Source: Balamuthia mandrillaris (taxonomy: Eukaryota; Discosea; Longamoebia; Balamuthiidae). Taken from it: 40,000 nt of DNA. The stretch lies in NCBI GenBank assembly GCA_031835245.1, contig JAVKOQ010000273.1, positions 1-40,000 on the forward strand. Reading direction: 5' to 3'. Below, in pieces: positions 20,024 to 31,385 of this stretch; within the stretch, counting starts at the first letter, position 1, and each line of letters opens with the position of its first letter. The notes under the pieces were generated by a model. The model did not search any database and was not told where the DNA came from. It saw only the letters and a list, made by a program, of their open reading frames with translations. The translations under genes were made by a program, and so were the position numbers.

Positions 20024-22042
20024 TCAATCGGTATCAACGGAGTTGAACGCAGAACCAGTAGAAGCAGAAGTAAAGGGGTGCCTCGAAACAGCAAACAACT
20101 GCAGACGGGCTTCATATCCGCCACCAATAGTCGTCTCGCTTGCTTCATCCTCTGCATCATCTGAAAAAACAACGGAAGGATTAACCGTTTGCTGCAACAC
20201 AAAGAAGCCGTGCCTCTCCAACGCAGGACGCAAAAGAGACGTGCCGTAACGCACATCGCTCGGAGCCAACATGAAGAGAGCTATCGATGCTGAAGTAGAG
20301 GATGATGGAGCTAAGCAGCGACGGCAGACCCTTGCCACTCCTTCGCAGTCCGCCTCGTTGATGACCATGTCCGTACCTATGATCACGTCGTAAACTTGCT
20401 GAGAAGCATCCCCAAAGCCTTCTGGTGGTCCATAAAGTTGCATTGAACTTCCATCATCAAGGCAGTCTCCTTCTTTAGACTTTGTTTTTTCTTCTGGTGG
20501 AGGAGATACAGCGAGAAAGTCGAGCCAAGCCACTGATGCCGTCGCAGAAGACAGAAGAGCTGGTTTGATGGTGCTAACATTACTTCCTCTCTCCACTTCT
20601 CCTTTGATTGGGTCATCATCGCCATCAGCAACATCGTCCAAATGAGGGAAGCGTATCCTGCCGCGGTTCAAAGCAAGGTTGGAGGTGAGGTTACGAAGAA
20701 CGGCCGGATGGAAGTCGCTAACGGTGATGGATCTGCACAGACAGCCGGCCGCAAGGCCTGCCAGGCCCAGCCCTGATGCTATCTCCAACACACTCTTGCC
20801 AAGGAGGAGTTGCGGGTGGTGCATCAGCCAACGCGCCATCACAGGCGCAGCAGGCCATAGCACCGCCCCCACGTCCTTATGGGACTCTAGCCGCATTGCC
20901 AATGGACGCACATACAGCTTCCACTTCTCTTCACTTTGTAAGAATGCCGATGATGAACGAGTAACGACATTCTTTGCCCATTGATCCACTTCTCCATACT
21001 CCTCCACATCGCTATTTGTTTGCTTTTCCTTGTTGTCAATAGTAGAGGTGGTGATGGGCTTTAGCTCGAACTGGAAGGGCAAGGCCGGTACCACTTTGTC
21101 TTCTCGAAGAGCTCTGGCGTATCTCACTTCCTCAGCAAGAATTCCGCCCCATTGGTTGCCTCTGTGTCCACACGACGGACACGCTCCTTTCTCTTCCTCT
21201 TGCTCTTTCTCAAGCTCGTTGACAAGCATCGCTCCTCTTCCTGTTGCTCCGATATTGTACAGCACTGAGCGCCATGTCTCTGTTGTGTAATGGCTCTCCT
21301 CTCTCTCTCCTTCGCGTTGTCGTTCCCTTTCTCTTTGTAAAGTAGAGAAAGAAGAAGAAGCGGTAGGAGGATAAGTAGCAGAAGATGATGCAGTAGACGG
21401 AAGCGTTCGTTTTGTATCTTCGACAGAGAGAAGGAGAAGTGAGGCAAGAGCTCGGCTCGCTTCGCAACAGCAACAACGATCCAAAGCATCAGAGAGAGAA
21501 GAACAAGAAGAGTCTTCTTCAGCCAGCAAAGAGCCAACAGCAAGGCGAGCTGCAGTCACAAACACTCTATCCAACGTCTGAACAACGCCAATAGCTGGCT
21601 TGGCTGGAAACTCAGCAGCGCTTCCGCAGCAACAACTACAGGCAGCCATCACAGCAGCAGCCAGCTCCCTCAGCTCTTCCACTTTCGCTTCTTCTTCTTC
21701 GCTTTCTTGTTGGTCAGAAGAGCTACTAGGCCGAGGCTCCGGCCAGGTGCCCATCACAACCTTGGAGAGGAGGAGGTGAAAGCCGAGCTTGCCCAGTTCG
21801 GCAGAGCAAACGAGGGGCTGTGCTTCCGTTGCCAGTAACGCTGCCTTCAATGCCGCCTCCATTAGCGCCATCGCCGCCAGAGGGCTGCTTGGCTCGAGGC
21901 TCCTCCTCAACGTTGTTGCGCCGGCGGCGGTGGTCGGAGAGGCGTAGCGTAGCAGCCAAGCGATCCTTATGAGGCCCCCAGAGGCCCTGCACCTCTCTAC
22001 TTCCAGTGCATGCGGCGCGTTCCTCCTTTGTCTTTCCTCCAT
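20024..22042 (-). CDS. Family-16 (METTL/FAM86-type) S-adenosylmethionine methyltransferase
   Basis: An intronless 672-aa frame. The C-terminal third is a Rossmann methyltransferase: motif I VLEIASGLGLAG (about 417), post-I ITVSDFHP, then DVIIGTDMVI (about 550), which replaces the DVIxxxDVxY of family-16 protein-lysine methyltransferases. FAM86/EEF2KMT, VCP-KMT and METTL21-23 belong to this group, so the target is likely a lysine on a protein, unidentified here. The 400-residue N-terminal part is Ala/Leu-rich and helical with Ser/Glu-rich inserts and one CPSCG. FAM86 proteins also carry a helical N-terminal extension, so that subgroup is the best but unproved guess. It converges on the SH3 gene with a 31-base gap. 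Confidence 0.8.
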   Translation of the reverse strand: MEERQRRNAPHALEVERCRASGGLIRIAWLLRYASPTTAAGATTLRRSLEPSSPLAAMALMEAALKAALLATEAQPLVCSAELGKLGFHLLLSKVVMGTWPEPRPSSSSDQQESEEEEAKVEELRELAAAVMAACSCCCGSAAEFPAKPAIGVVQTLDRVFVTAARLAVGSLLAEEDSSCSSLSDALDRCCCCEASRALASLLLLSVEDTKRTLPSTASSSATYPPTASSSFSTLQRERERQREGEREESHYTTETWRSVLYNIGATGRGAMLVNELEKEQEEEKGACPSCGHRGNQWGGILAEEVRYARALREDKVVPALPFQFELKPITTSTIDNKEKQTNSDVEEYGEVDQWAKNVVTRSSSAFLQSEEKWKLYVRPLAMRLESHKDVGAVLWPAAPVMARWLMHHPQLLLGKSVLEIASGLGLAGLAAGCLCRSITVSDFHPAVLRNLTSNLALNRGRIRFPHLDDVADGDDDPIKGEVERGSNVSTIKPALLSSATASVAWLDFLAVSPPPEEKTKSKEGDCLDDGSSMQLYGPPEGFGDASQQVYDVIIGTDMVINEADCEGVARVCRRCLAPSSSTSASIALFMLAPSDVRYGTSLLRPALERHGFFVLQQTVNPSVVFSDDAEDEASETTIGGGYEARLQLFAVSRHPFTSASTGSAFNSVDTD

Positions 22043-22636
22043 TCTTCTAGCTTGCTTCCTTTAATTTTGATGATGCACTCGAAATTCGATTTGACGCACA
22101 GGTCCCTGCTGCTCGTTCACGTTGGGGAGGGAGTCTTGCAGCCCAAAGAAGGTATCCTTTGCCCCTCTTCTTTTTTCCTTGCGTTCTTTCCGCCCTCGAA
22201 GAAGAAGAGGGTGAACATTAATTAAACAGTTTACCCGGTGATGCGGCGTCCCTCATGAGCTTCCTCCATCCTCCACCCCCTCTTCGCTTTGCCTTGTCTC
22301 TTGCTTGGGTGCGGTGCATGGCTGGAAGGAAGGCGTTGTCTTCGTCCTTGTCTTAGGCTTCTTTTCTGCCTTTGCTTTTGCTTTGTGGTTTAAGGCGTGG
22401 GTTTTAGGTGGGATATGCACCCCACCCCCCACCTTACCCCCCGCCCGCCTTAGCGAGGAGAGAGGAGAGAGAGAGCAGAGAGAGAGGAGAGAGGAGAAGG
22501 CAGAGAGCAGAGAGAGAGAGCAGACAGAGAGAAGAGAGGAGAGAGAGAGACAGAGAGGAGAGAGCAGAGAGGAGAGAGCAGAGAGCAGAGAGCAGAGAGC
22601 AGAGAGCAGAGGGATTCAAAAAATGTATTTTTTTTT
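22043..22636. other. Intergenic region between methyltransferase start and ELYS stop
   Basis: No convincing gene. A 29-codon plus-strand frame from ATG at about 22070 (reading KFDLTHRSLLLVHVGEG) reaches a possible GT donor near 22152, but no continuation longer than about ten codons was found. The right part is a purine minisatellite (22450-22612). Confidence 0.4.
22450..22612 (+). repeat. GAGAGCA-type purine minisatellite
   Basis: Imperfect GA-rich units end in about six near-perfect 7-base GCAGAGA units (22564-22612). The same heptamer in reverse orientation lies at about 31505-31600. Relative to the minus-strand ELYS gene it is pyrimidine on the sense strand and lies just past the stop codon. 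Confidence 0.85.
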
Positions 22637-25600
22637 TTACTGGTTGTTGTTAGCAGAAGAGGAAGAAGTAGAACGACGGGCAGTCCTCTTCGCCAACCGT
22701 TTCTTAGTAGCAGAGCGAGGTGTTATCGTTGTTGTTGTTGCTGTTGTTGAAACAGAAGAAGTACGTCGCGTGGCTGAGGAAGTTGGAATGGAGGAGGAGG
22801 AGGAGGAAGGAGTGGCTGATAGCAGCTTACTGCGAGCCGTTCGCATGGGTGTGGTTCTGCCTTTTATAGCGCTAGCAGCCTCAACAACAGCAGCTTGGCT
22901 TCGTGTAGTTCTCCTCGTCAATTGAACCGTCTCTACCTGTTCCTCTTCGTTGAGACTGTATTGCTCGTCATTAACATCATGCTCAATGTCATCATCGTCG
23001 TCCTGTTGTTCATTATTGGGTTCCATGACGCCATTAGATAGTTTTCGCAGTTCGTTATTCTGGTCTTTGTCATCATCGTCATTGTTCTGCTTCTCTTCTT
23101 CGATCGTCGTACCATCATTCTCTTGTTGTCTGACAACGTCCATCTCTGATGAAAAGCCAAAAGAGAATCGATTGCGAGGGCGCCTGCCCCCTCCATCGCT
23201 GTCGTTATCATCTTGATCCGTCATTCTATGCTCACTATCTTCATCCCCAGCATCAGCAGCATCACTGTCCTCACGAGAGTCACTTCCTCTGTCTTCTTGC
23301 AGTTGAGCTGAAGCGGTTTCATCTTCATTTAAAAGTTGTTGCTGCAACAAAAATGATCGGCGTGGACCGCTGTTACTAGTTGTTGTTGCGCTAGAAGATT
23401 TAAAGTTCTCGTTATGAGATTGAGCCGCCTCTTCAAACTCTTCTTGCATTAACGTTGGGAAAGACCGACGCAGAGGACTGCTTATTCCTTCTTCTGCTTC
23501 TCTGATTGGTGATGGTGATGACGATGGTGACATATCATCGGAGGGAGCAAAGGATACTCGCTTCACTGCTCCTCTGTGCATAGGAGGCGTTTTTAGGTGC
23601 GAAGTATGTCGTCTACGAATAATGCCTTTGAATGGGGTTCGTTTTTGCAATGAAGAGGAGGTAGAAGAAGAGGGCTGATGGAGAGATAGTGGAGAAGGAG
23701 GAACAGCTGGTTGTGGGCCGTGGCGATTAGAGTTCGATATGGCAAGGGAAGAAGACACAGATGGTTTGGAAGCGCCAGTCAAGGAAGCTATGGATTTGGC
23801 TATAGGAGAAGATAAGTACGGAGAGAAGGGAAGTTGTGGCCCAGATGGTGAGGAAGCAGATTGGGTCGGGAAGGGTCGAAGGGAAGAAGAGGAGGACAAA
23901 GGAGAGGTAAGACCGGACGGAACGACAGGACGCGAAACAGAGTATGAAGGGAAGATGGAAGATGAAGCTGGTGAGTTGGATGAGGGCGAAGATAGCAACG
24001 AAGAATCTACACATTCCACAGTTAGTCATGAAACAAACAAAGGCGAATGCTTCAGCTGCGTACCCTCTTTACCAAAGCTTAGACGCCTTCTGCTGATGTT
24101 GCTTCCACTGCTACTGTTCTCTGTCGGTTTAACTTCAAAACCAAACTTAGGTTGTGGGTAGCTCATGCGACCACCAGAGAAGGGGGATCCGACCAATGTA
24201 GCAGTCGTATCACGAGCTGCTGTTGGCGACTGAAGAGTATCACCTCTTTGACTATTTAAATATTTTAACGACACACAGGAGATATTAGCAAAAGCCTTGC
24301 CATGTTTACAAACAAGGAGAGGAGAAAAAACCTTAATGGTGGTGCGGCTCGCTTCTTGGTAACGGATGAAGGAGGTCCCACAAATGGTGCTTCATCGCTA
24401 TTCAGCAAGGCTGCTTGAGAGACTAAATACTGGTGTGCACGACTGCGAGCAAATGGAGTACTGCTTCCGCTGCTGCTAAATAGGCTTGCTGTTCCTCCTT
24501 TGGACGGAGTTCTCCTTCGGGGCTGAGAATTCTCGAAAAGGAGGCCTTCACGTTGTTGGGCATAGCGAGAAGCTTGGCTGACAGGGAACGATGGCGTCGC
24601 TGGTTCCTCCATCATCATTGATACACGGGTGGCCGTTGGAGCAGAACCTGCGCTTCGTTCTGTAGAATAATGCCAAAAAGAAGTACACGCCTTAGATTGA
24701 ACAGAAGAAAGAGAACTGAAGAAAACAAGGAGTTACCATCTAAGCCTACTCGAATCTGAAAAGAATCGGCAGCGCTAAGCTGGATAGCAGGCGTTATCAA
24801 TTTATAATTCTCAATTAAGGCTCTAAGGGTTTCAAGCTTGGCGTGCTGATTGGTCGTTCTGTTGAAAGAGCCCTCACCCTCGGTCTGATCGTAGTCCGTC
24901 ACAACAGAACTGACTTCCAATTGTTCGAATGCACGAATGGCTTCCACATAGCGGGACCGCTGGAGGAGGTATATGATGCGAAGTTCTTCATGAGAAAACG
25001 TCAAGAAATTCATCATGCATTGCTCTTCTACGTCATCCAGTGGTAGTTTCAAGAGTTGCCGCATGCTCCGGGCTAAGGGTAAGAGAGTTCATTGTAAGCA
25101 TAAAGAAGAAAGCATTATAGTGAATAATGGATGGGTACGCACTTTCGTTACAATAAGACAACAAGAAATACATTAACGCTTGTCTAGTCTGCGGTACATC
25201 GGAGTGGCTCCTCTGAATTTATCAGGTTAGAAGAACGAAGAACGAAGAACGAAGAACGAAGAACGAAGAACAAAGAACGATAAACAAGAAGAGAAGGAAA
25301 ATGAAGAAACAAACCTGAAACCAAAACGCTTCATGGAATAAGTTGCTGTGCAGCAGGGTTAGTATGTAGATGGCAGCATCCTTCAACGAAGTGGGGGTTG
25401 GTTGCACGCATCGCAGGAACTTAAGGGCCTGTTGATATGATCCTGCATCGAACAGAGATTGCAAAATCTTGAGATCCCATGTGTCTAACTTCAGCGAAGG
25501 ATCAGTCAAATGAGAGCAAGCCATCTGTATGAGATATCAGGTGATATCGAAAGAAAGAGCACCGAGTCAGTCAACGTACGAATAAGTGATAAGAAATAAA

Positions 25601-28518
25601 AAATAGTGGTAAATGCCACCCACCTCGAGAGAGCAGTTGTCGTCCAACATCCAAAAGCCGCAAGTTAACTGCTGTAGAGAAGCTGGTAGCATGAATGTCA
25701 TAATGTAGTCATCCAGCAGAGGTGGCGGAACCGCTTCCATGCCTGTAAGTTCTATCAAGAAGTACAAAATCTTTTTGGAGTTTGTGAACGAAAAAAGTCA
25801 AACAAACAATTAAAACAGTTAGAAGCTAAAGAAAAAGAGAAAAGGATAATAGGGAATGATTGCAAGGAGTAACGTACAATGCGATGTTTCCTCACGTTAA
25901 GTTCAGACTCGGCCTCACCTTCACCACGCGGTTGGTCCAACTCGGAAAAGATTGAGAGAAGTTGCCATAGACCACCTTGTTGTGTTTGGGCGCTTTCCTC
26001 CGCTGTCTTTTCTCCAACCAACAGCTGCTTGGCCTTGTTAGGAACAAGGCAGCTGTCCAACAAATCCTCGATAAACAACGGTGGAACGTTGGTAGCATCC
26101 CTTCCCAAAGCTTCCTTGCCAACGGTAGCGCTAATGGTACTGAGAGTGGCGTTGAAGCGATCGGCACGTTCCCGCTTGCGGCGTTCATAGTTTTTCACGA
26201 TGACATCGCGAGGATAAACTATGGGTGTTGATGGAAGTAATCCTTTGGAGTAAAACCACAAGACCACTTCCAAATGCTAAAAAGCAAAAAAACCAAGGAG
26301 AAAGGAAAGTTTATATCAGTCTTTCTCGTCTGACTTGTCAAGATTCGGGTTTTACTGACCTGTAATACCAAAAGGATAGCAGTAAGCTTTTGGTTGAGTG
26401 CGTTAAAACCTTCTTCTGTGGTGTCAAAGCGAGTCAACAGGGCTTGAAACACATTGTAGATGTCCCCCAATCTAGCTAATATGGTATCCAGTTCCTCTGT
26501 CAACTTCGCCTTGTTTTGCGCTAAATGTCGTGGATGCCGGAAAGTATTATCCCAGAAAAGGCGATCTTGTTTGGAGAAGAGAGGAGAAATCGTTAGAACT
26601 TTCAGAAAGAATGCACGAAAGAAAGACAAAGAAAAAGGATAGATACAAATTCCAGTCTGGTTATCAGACAAAAGAGTCTTGAGTTTGAGGAAAGTCTGCC
26701 AAGCCCAGTCCAATACAATTTTTGGATTTGATAAACTGTACGTGAGACCGTTGCGCTGACTGACCAGTAAATACAACGGTTAAGAAAAACGGAGAAAAAC
26801 AAAGACCATAGAAGGAGAAAGGGAGAAAAATAAGAGGATATGATGACATAAAGTAGAAATGAGGTTGTGCCGGAGACAAACATGGAAGATTTGATGCTGT
26901 TGATAAACAGGATCCACTTCCGCATTCTCGTCCTCAGTTGGGTTGGGTGGCATAAGCCCCGCCAACTTGCACTCCTGATAAAGGGAGGTCAGCGCCTCTG
27001 TCGGCCCAAAGTCACTGAGGAGGGAGGGGCCCTTCTCACTCAACAAAGCCAGTGCTCTCTGTTGATCACCCAAGAAAGAAAGGCAAGATATGGCGTCCTC
27101 TGATAGACAGTAAGCGTCGAAGGAGATGGGGAACAGGTCCTCGTAGTCGCTATCTTCGAAGAGATCGTCAGAGAGAACGTTCATGGGAAGTTCGAACATT
27201 GACATCGAAGAGGGATCCAACCAAACGGCCTAATAGAGTGGAACATCTACAATGAGCAACACATTTTTTTTTTAATGGTGGAAAGGACGTACCAATAACT
27301 CTTTGTCTTGAAGGAAGGAAAGAGTGAAGGGGATGAAGGGTTGGCCACTGGCTAAGGTGTTTCCCCACACCACCAATTCTAGGTTGAAAAGCTCCATTTG
27401 GAAGGTTCGTTTTTGAGGCGGCATCAATGCAGGAATGATAGACGTTGTACCTGGAGGATACACTTCCCAAACAAACACAACGTGAGGACATCCCACATTG
27501 CTTTCCTCTTCCACGTGTTTGTTGCTGGCCTCCTTTGCCTTTTCCTCTTCTTCATCCATATCATCTAAAAGTCTGCTCTTCTCTTCTTCTTGAACTATAA
27601 ATTACAAGGAATGAGCAGGACGATCGGGAAAGCAGAAAAGGAGAAGAAATAGACCTTTCTCTCGTGGATGAAATGGCAAAATTCCTACTACTCTTGCATT
27701 ACAAGGAGCTCTTCCTCGTTGCTGCTCACTTGGTAATCCCAAACTCTTTTCATAATCTGCCTGTACGGTGCGTATTTCCGGAATTACGGCAGCCTTGGGG
27801 CCCTCTCCGTTGTGTACTGTGAGTTGAAACTTCAATGTGAAAATAGTGACTGTGGCGGAATAGGCGGTTGGTCTGTTGATCAAACAAGTTACATTAAAAG
27901 AGTTTGTCGATTAATACTATAACAACACTACAAGAATGAAAGTATCGCATAACGTACGTTAGAATTGATGGAAGCGTTCCCGAAGCGGCCCAGATGTAAC
28001 CGTGCCCCGGATGATTGGGAAGGTCTTGGAAAACAAAATGCGTAATTGGGGCTCTCTCTGCCAAAGATGATGAGCGCTTGCCTGTAGGTTGTTTTTTGAG
28101 CCAGAAATGAGAAATGAGAAATGAGAAATGAGAAATGAGAAATGAGAAATGAGAAAGAGAAAGAGAAAGAGAAAGAGAAAGAGAAAGAGAAAGAGAAAGA
28201 GAAAGAGAAAGAGAAAAGATGAAAAGAGTAATGAAGAAAACGACACTGGGTGATGAACGTACGTTCTTGGTAGAAGGAAGTGTAGAGAAGTTCCAGAGAA
28301 GCAGGAGACCACAGTTGCCAGCATCCAAAATTGTAGCCAACAGCCATGGCGCGCATCTGAGGAATGTAGTGTAGCGCCGATACAAACACGCCTTTGCCAG
28401 GAAGTGAGAGAGATTCCAATTTGGTAGGGCCTGACCGAGTCCACTCCTCTTGAGGAAGGATCAAGCAATTCCGTTCGTGGTACCTGATTGGTCGTATCTG
28501 TGGTTAAACGACAGAAAT

Positions 28519-28551
<33 letters not shown>

Positions 28552-29506
28552 CGTTTGTCTATGTTAAGACAAGGAATATCGTAGCTAGCTGCTGAAAATG
28601 AGTCTGGGGAGTAAGTCTCCATGTCTGCTATGGTGATTTCCTGTGTCATCGTTATAGTCTTGTTCTTCTTGTTCTGCAACCAAAAACAGAAAAAAAAACA
28701 AACAAACAAACAAAACAAAACAAAACAAAACCAAATAGATAAGCAAGCTGCATTCTTCTTGTTATTTGGTTAAGAAATGAGGTTACCCAAATAGATTGTA
28801 TGTCAAGGGCATAGAGGTATCCTCCACATGTTCCTATCACGCATGGACAACCAAACTTGGATAGCGCTCCTCCAAAGGAGGATTTCTCGGGCTGGGCCTC
28901 CGCCTGCATTATATCATTTGTAAGTTTTTTTGGTTCTTCGTTGCCAAGTGCGAGAGAGAAGGTTGTACATCAGCAAGCGATAAAATAGCAGTCACAGCGT
29001 GTGGCACGTCCATGACGCAAATGGTGGTGCCAGTGTCCACATCCAAAAATCTGAGCTGTTGCAGTCTGGTCTTCGGATGCTGCACACTGGCCACCAACAT
29101 CGATACAGAACCTGGTGAGCCTAGGCAGAGCTCTGCCACGCACAACACTTGCATTGGTTTCTTTATGGTTCAAAAATAGACAGGCAAAATGGGTCAGTGA
29201 TGATGAATGCAAGATAGCAATGTAATGAGAGAGAGAGACGAGGAGGAGGAGGCAACACGGCGTGTACAGAACAAAAAAAGCATAGCGCGTACTAACCGAC
29301 ATAGGAGTTTGAAAGGACCAAATGGCTTTCCGCTCGTGGCTAGAGTGCGCCTCGAACACGACGAGCACATCATCAAAGGCGATCCAGGAGAAAGAGCCAT
29401 CTCGAGAAATCCCTCCAAAGGAAAGACCCGTCTCAACGTCCTCTTTCACAATTGGGGGCCTGAGCTGGTACCGCGCCACCGAAGTGGGTTCTATTTCTAA
29501 CGACAT
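22637..29506 (-). CDS. ELYS-like nucleoporin (AHCTF1/MEL-28 family)
   Basis: Nineteen exons, 1736 aa, all phases consistent: 29506-29297, 29160-28969, 28903-28787, 28673-28552, 28483-28263, 28081-27958, 27872-27655, 27588-27293, 27229-26882, 26755-26647, 26565-26360, 26276-25878, 25770-25624, 25524-25315, 25212-25143, 25072-24737, 24659-24332, 24251-24064, 24006-22637. Residues 1-500 look like the beta-propeller (GTCGGYLYALD, GHGYIWAASG). Residues 500-1108 are the helical ELYS region, with HLEVVLWFYSKGLLP, YP, YERRKRERADRF, FWMLDDNCSLE, LFDAGSYQQALKFL and EAFWFQ. The last 630 residues are Ser-rich, acidic then basic, ending KKRLAKRTARR. Animal ELYS recruits the Nup107-160 complex to chromatin through its basic tail when pores assemble after mitosis. 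Identification is by eye from the helical core. Confidence 0.8.
25231..25270 (+). repeat. AAGAACG heptamer array in ELYS intron
   Basis: Nearly six copies of a 7-base unit in the intron between exons 14 and 15 of the ELYS gene. The sense strand of that gene reads CGTTCTT. Confidence 0.9.
28103..28216 (+). repeat. AGAAATG heptamer array followed by GAGAAA hexamer array in ELYS intron
   Basis: About seven AGAAATG units (28103-28151) run directly into about eleven GAGAAA units, filling most of the intron 28262-28082. On the gene's sense strand the hexamer part is pure pyrimidine. Confidence 0.95.
28519..28544 (+). repeat. (AG)13 in ELYS intron
   Basis: Lies next to the donor of the intron after ELYS exon 4, reading (CT)n on the sense strand. 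Confidence 0.95.
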
Positions 29507-30208
29507 CGCAACAAAAAGGGGGCCTTCAATTGATCTTTTAAACGAACAAAAAAAAATTAGCAGAGTGATGAAAAAGAAAAGAAAGTCGGAGGATTTAATG
29601 TCTGTAGGAGTTCATACGCACAAGCCTATGCTGTTTTAGAAAAAAAAAAATCGCTCTGTGTGTGTATGACCGGAGCGCCAAGTGGAATGCTGTCACGTAT
29701 CGTGCACCGTGAAGGCAAACGGCCGCGACCAGCTCGAAGGCTCGGAGAAAGATTAACCGCAACCAACCTTGCCCTTCCCGCTTTGTCCGCAACCAACCTT
29801 GCCCTTCCCCCTTTCTCCTCCTCCTCTCTTTTTGGCTTTACTTTTTTTTTTTTTTTGCGAGGCCGATTATCTGTCGACATTGTACGATACGTCACGACGA
29901 CATGTAACAAGGCAAGAAATTTGTGGCCTCCATGTCGTTGCGATGAGAGCTCCATGACATCAGCTCCCAGCTTGTCAGCAGGTGACGTGTGGTGACCTAA
30001 AGGCACAAACCCCTCGTGCGCCACCCCCTGCCAACGGCGTCATGATCCCTCCCACCACAAAAAAAAAAAAAGGGACATTGTCGCGTTTCTTCAAAAAAAA
30101 GAAAAGTAGCAGCCCCCACACCGGCCCACAGCACACAGCTTTCACACCGCACACGCACCACGCCTTTACACCCAACGCCACACACACTACACTCCACAAC
30201 ACTAGACA
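29507..30208. promoter_or_regulatory. Divergent promoter region between ELYS and PEP mutase
   Basis: No gene is supported in these 702 bases. They contain a 30-base tandem duplication (29757-29786 and 29787-29816), T/A homopolymer runs, CATGTCGTC-type motifs at 29892-29904 (reverse strand) and 29931-29940, and a CA/ACC-rich 5' leader before the PEP mutase ATG at 30209. Reading frames on either strand here are short and unlike known proteins. Confidence 0.45.
29757..29816 (+). repeat. 30-base tandem duplication
   Basis: Two head-to-tail copies beginning CCGCAACCAACCTTGCCCTT, differing by three bases near the end of the unit, in the ELYS/PEP mutase intergenic region. Confidence 0.9.
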
Positions 30209-31385
30209 ATGCAGTCCTCGTTGCGTGCCATTCCTAGAACTTCCGTTGTGTCCGCTGTCGCTGGCACTCGGTCCGCTGTGTTGAGCTCGGCTCGATGTGG
30301 CGCCGTCTCGATGTTTTCTACCTCCTCCACCGCCCGCAAGGTTTGTTTCTCGGAGGATCTCTCGGGTTTTTTTTTGTGGCAGTGCTTGTGCTTCGTGTTG
30401 TGATGAACAATCTTTTACTTTTTTTTTTCTTCGCTCCCCGTGTTTGTTGATTCGTCAGGCCGTTACTTACTTTTCATAAATGGAATAGGAAGCCACCAAG
30501 GCTGAAAAACTGAGAGCAATGCTGCAGTCCAAAGAGCTGGAATTCATCATGGAAGCACACAACGGCCTCAGCGCGGTCATCGTGGAGGAAACTGGGTTCA
30601 AGGGCATCTGGGCCAGCGGCCTCTCCATTTCGGCCCAGCTGGGCATGAGGGACAGCAATGAGGCCTCCTACACGCAGGTCTTGGACGTACTGGAGTGCAT
30701 GAGCGACCGCACCAGCATCCCCATCCTCCTCGACGGAGACACTGGCTACGGCAACTTCAACAATGCCCGCAGGCTGGTCCAAAAGCTGGAACAGCGTGGC
30801 ATCGCTGGTGTCTGCCTGGAGGACAAGCTCTTCCCCAAGACCAACTCCTTGTTGGACGACGTGAGCCAACCCTTGGCTGACGTTGAGGAGTTTTGCGGCA
30901 AGATCAGGGCCTGCAAGGATGCCCAGAGAGAGGAGGCTTTCAGCGTGGTGGCCCGGTGCGAGGCCTTCATCGCTGGATGGGGTCTTGAGGAGATGCTTAA
31001 GCGAGCAGAGGCCTACAGAAAGGCTGGTGCGGATGCCGTCCTCGTCCACAGCAAGGAGTCCCACCCCAAGGAGATCGAAGCCTTCATGAAGGAGTGGAGG
31101 GGCTCCCGCATGAAGCAGGATTGCCCCGTGGTCATCGTGCCCACCAAATACTACAAGACGCCCACCCAACAGTTCCGCGACATGGGGGTGAGCATGGTCA
31201 TTTGGGCCAACCACAACATGCGTTCCGCCATTACTGCCATGCAGCAGACCTCCAAGCGCATCTTTGAGGAGCAGTCGCTGGTGAACGTGGAGCCAAACAT
31301 CGCCTCTGTCAAGGAAGTGTTCCGTTTGCAGAACAATGGCGAGCTGCAAGCTGCTGAAGAGAAGTACCTTCCTAAAGTCAAGTAA
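30209..31385 (+). CDS. Phosphoenolpyruvate mutase (phosphonate biosynthesis), mitochondrial-type presequence
   Basis: Two exons (30209-30340, 30489-31385) give 342 aa. It belongs to the isocitrate lyase/PEP mutase superfamily. [14 protein letters not shown] carries the Mg-binding Asp residues (about 126-128), and [11 protein letters not shown] (E155-K157 onward) is the signature separating PEP mutase from lyases of the family. [13 protein letters not shown] and NHNMRSAI follow as in the mutases. The enzyme turns PEP into phosphonopyruvate, the first C-P bond of nearly all phosphonates (EC 5.4.2.9). Exon 1 encodes a 44-residue extension rich in Arg, Ser and Ala with no acids, ending [10 protein letters not shown], like a mitochondrial presequence. 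It is thus an exon-encoded targeting peptide on a bacterial-type enzyme. No phosphonopyruvate decarboxylase or aminotransferase is nearby. Confidence 0.93.

Noticed and set aside
22070-22152. Possible 5' exon reading KFDLTHRSLLLVHVGEG
   Set aside because: After a candidate splice only about ten codons remain before a stop; no family match.
28103-28216. Regular short repeats considered as a CRISPR array
   Set aside because: They are head-to-tail units without spacers, inside a eukaryotic intron.
29626-30024. Minus-strand 132-codon frame in the PEP mutase promoter
   Set aside because: Covers homopolymers and the 30-base duplication; no conserved features.
30474-31349. 291-codon minus-strand frame antisense to PEP mutase
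   Set aside because: A shadow frame caused by codon bias; the plus strand matches PEP mutase motifs throughout.
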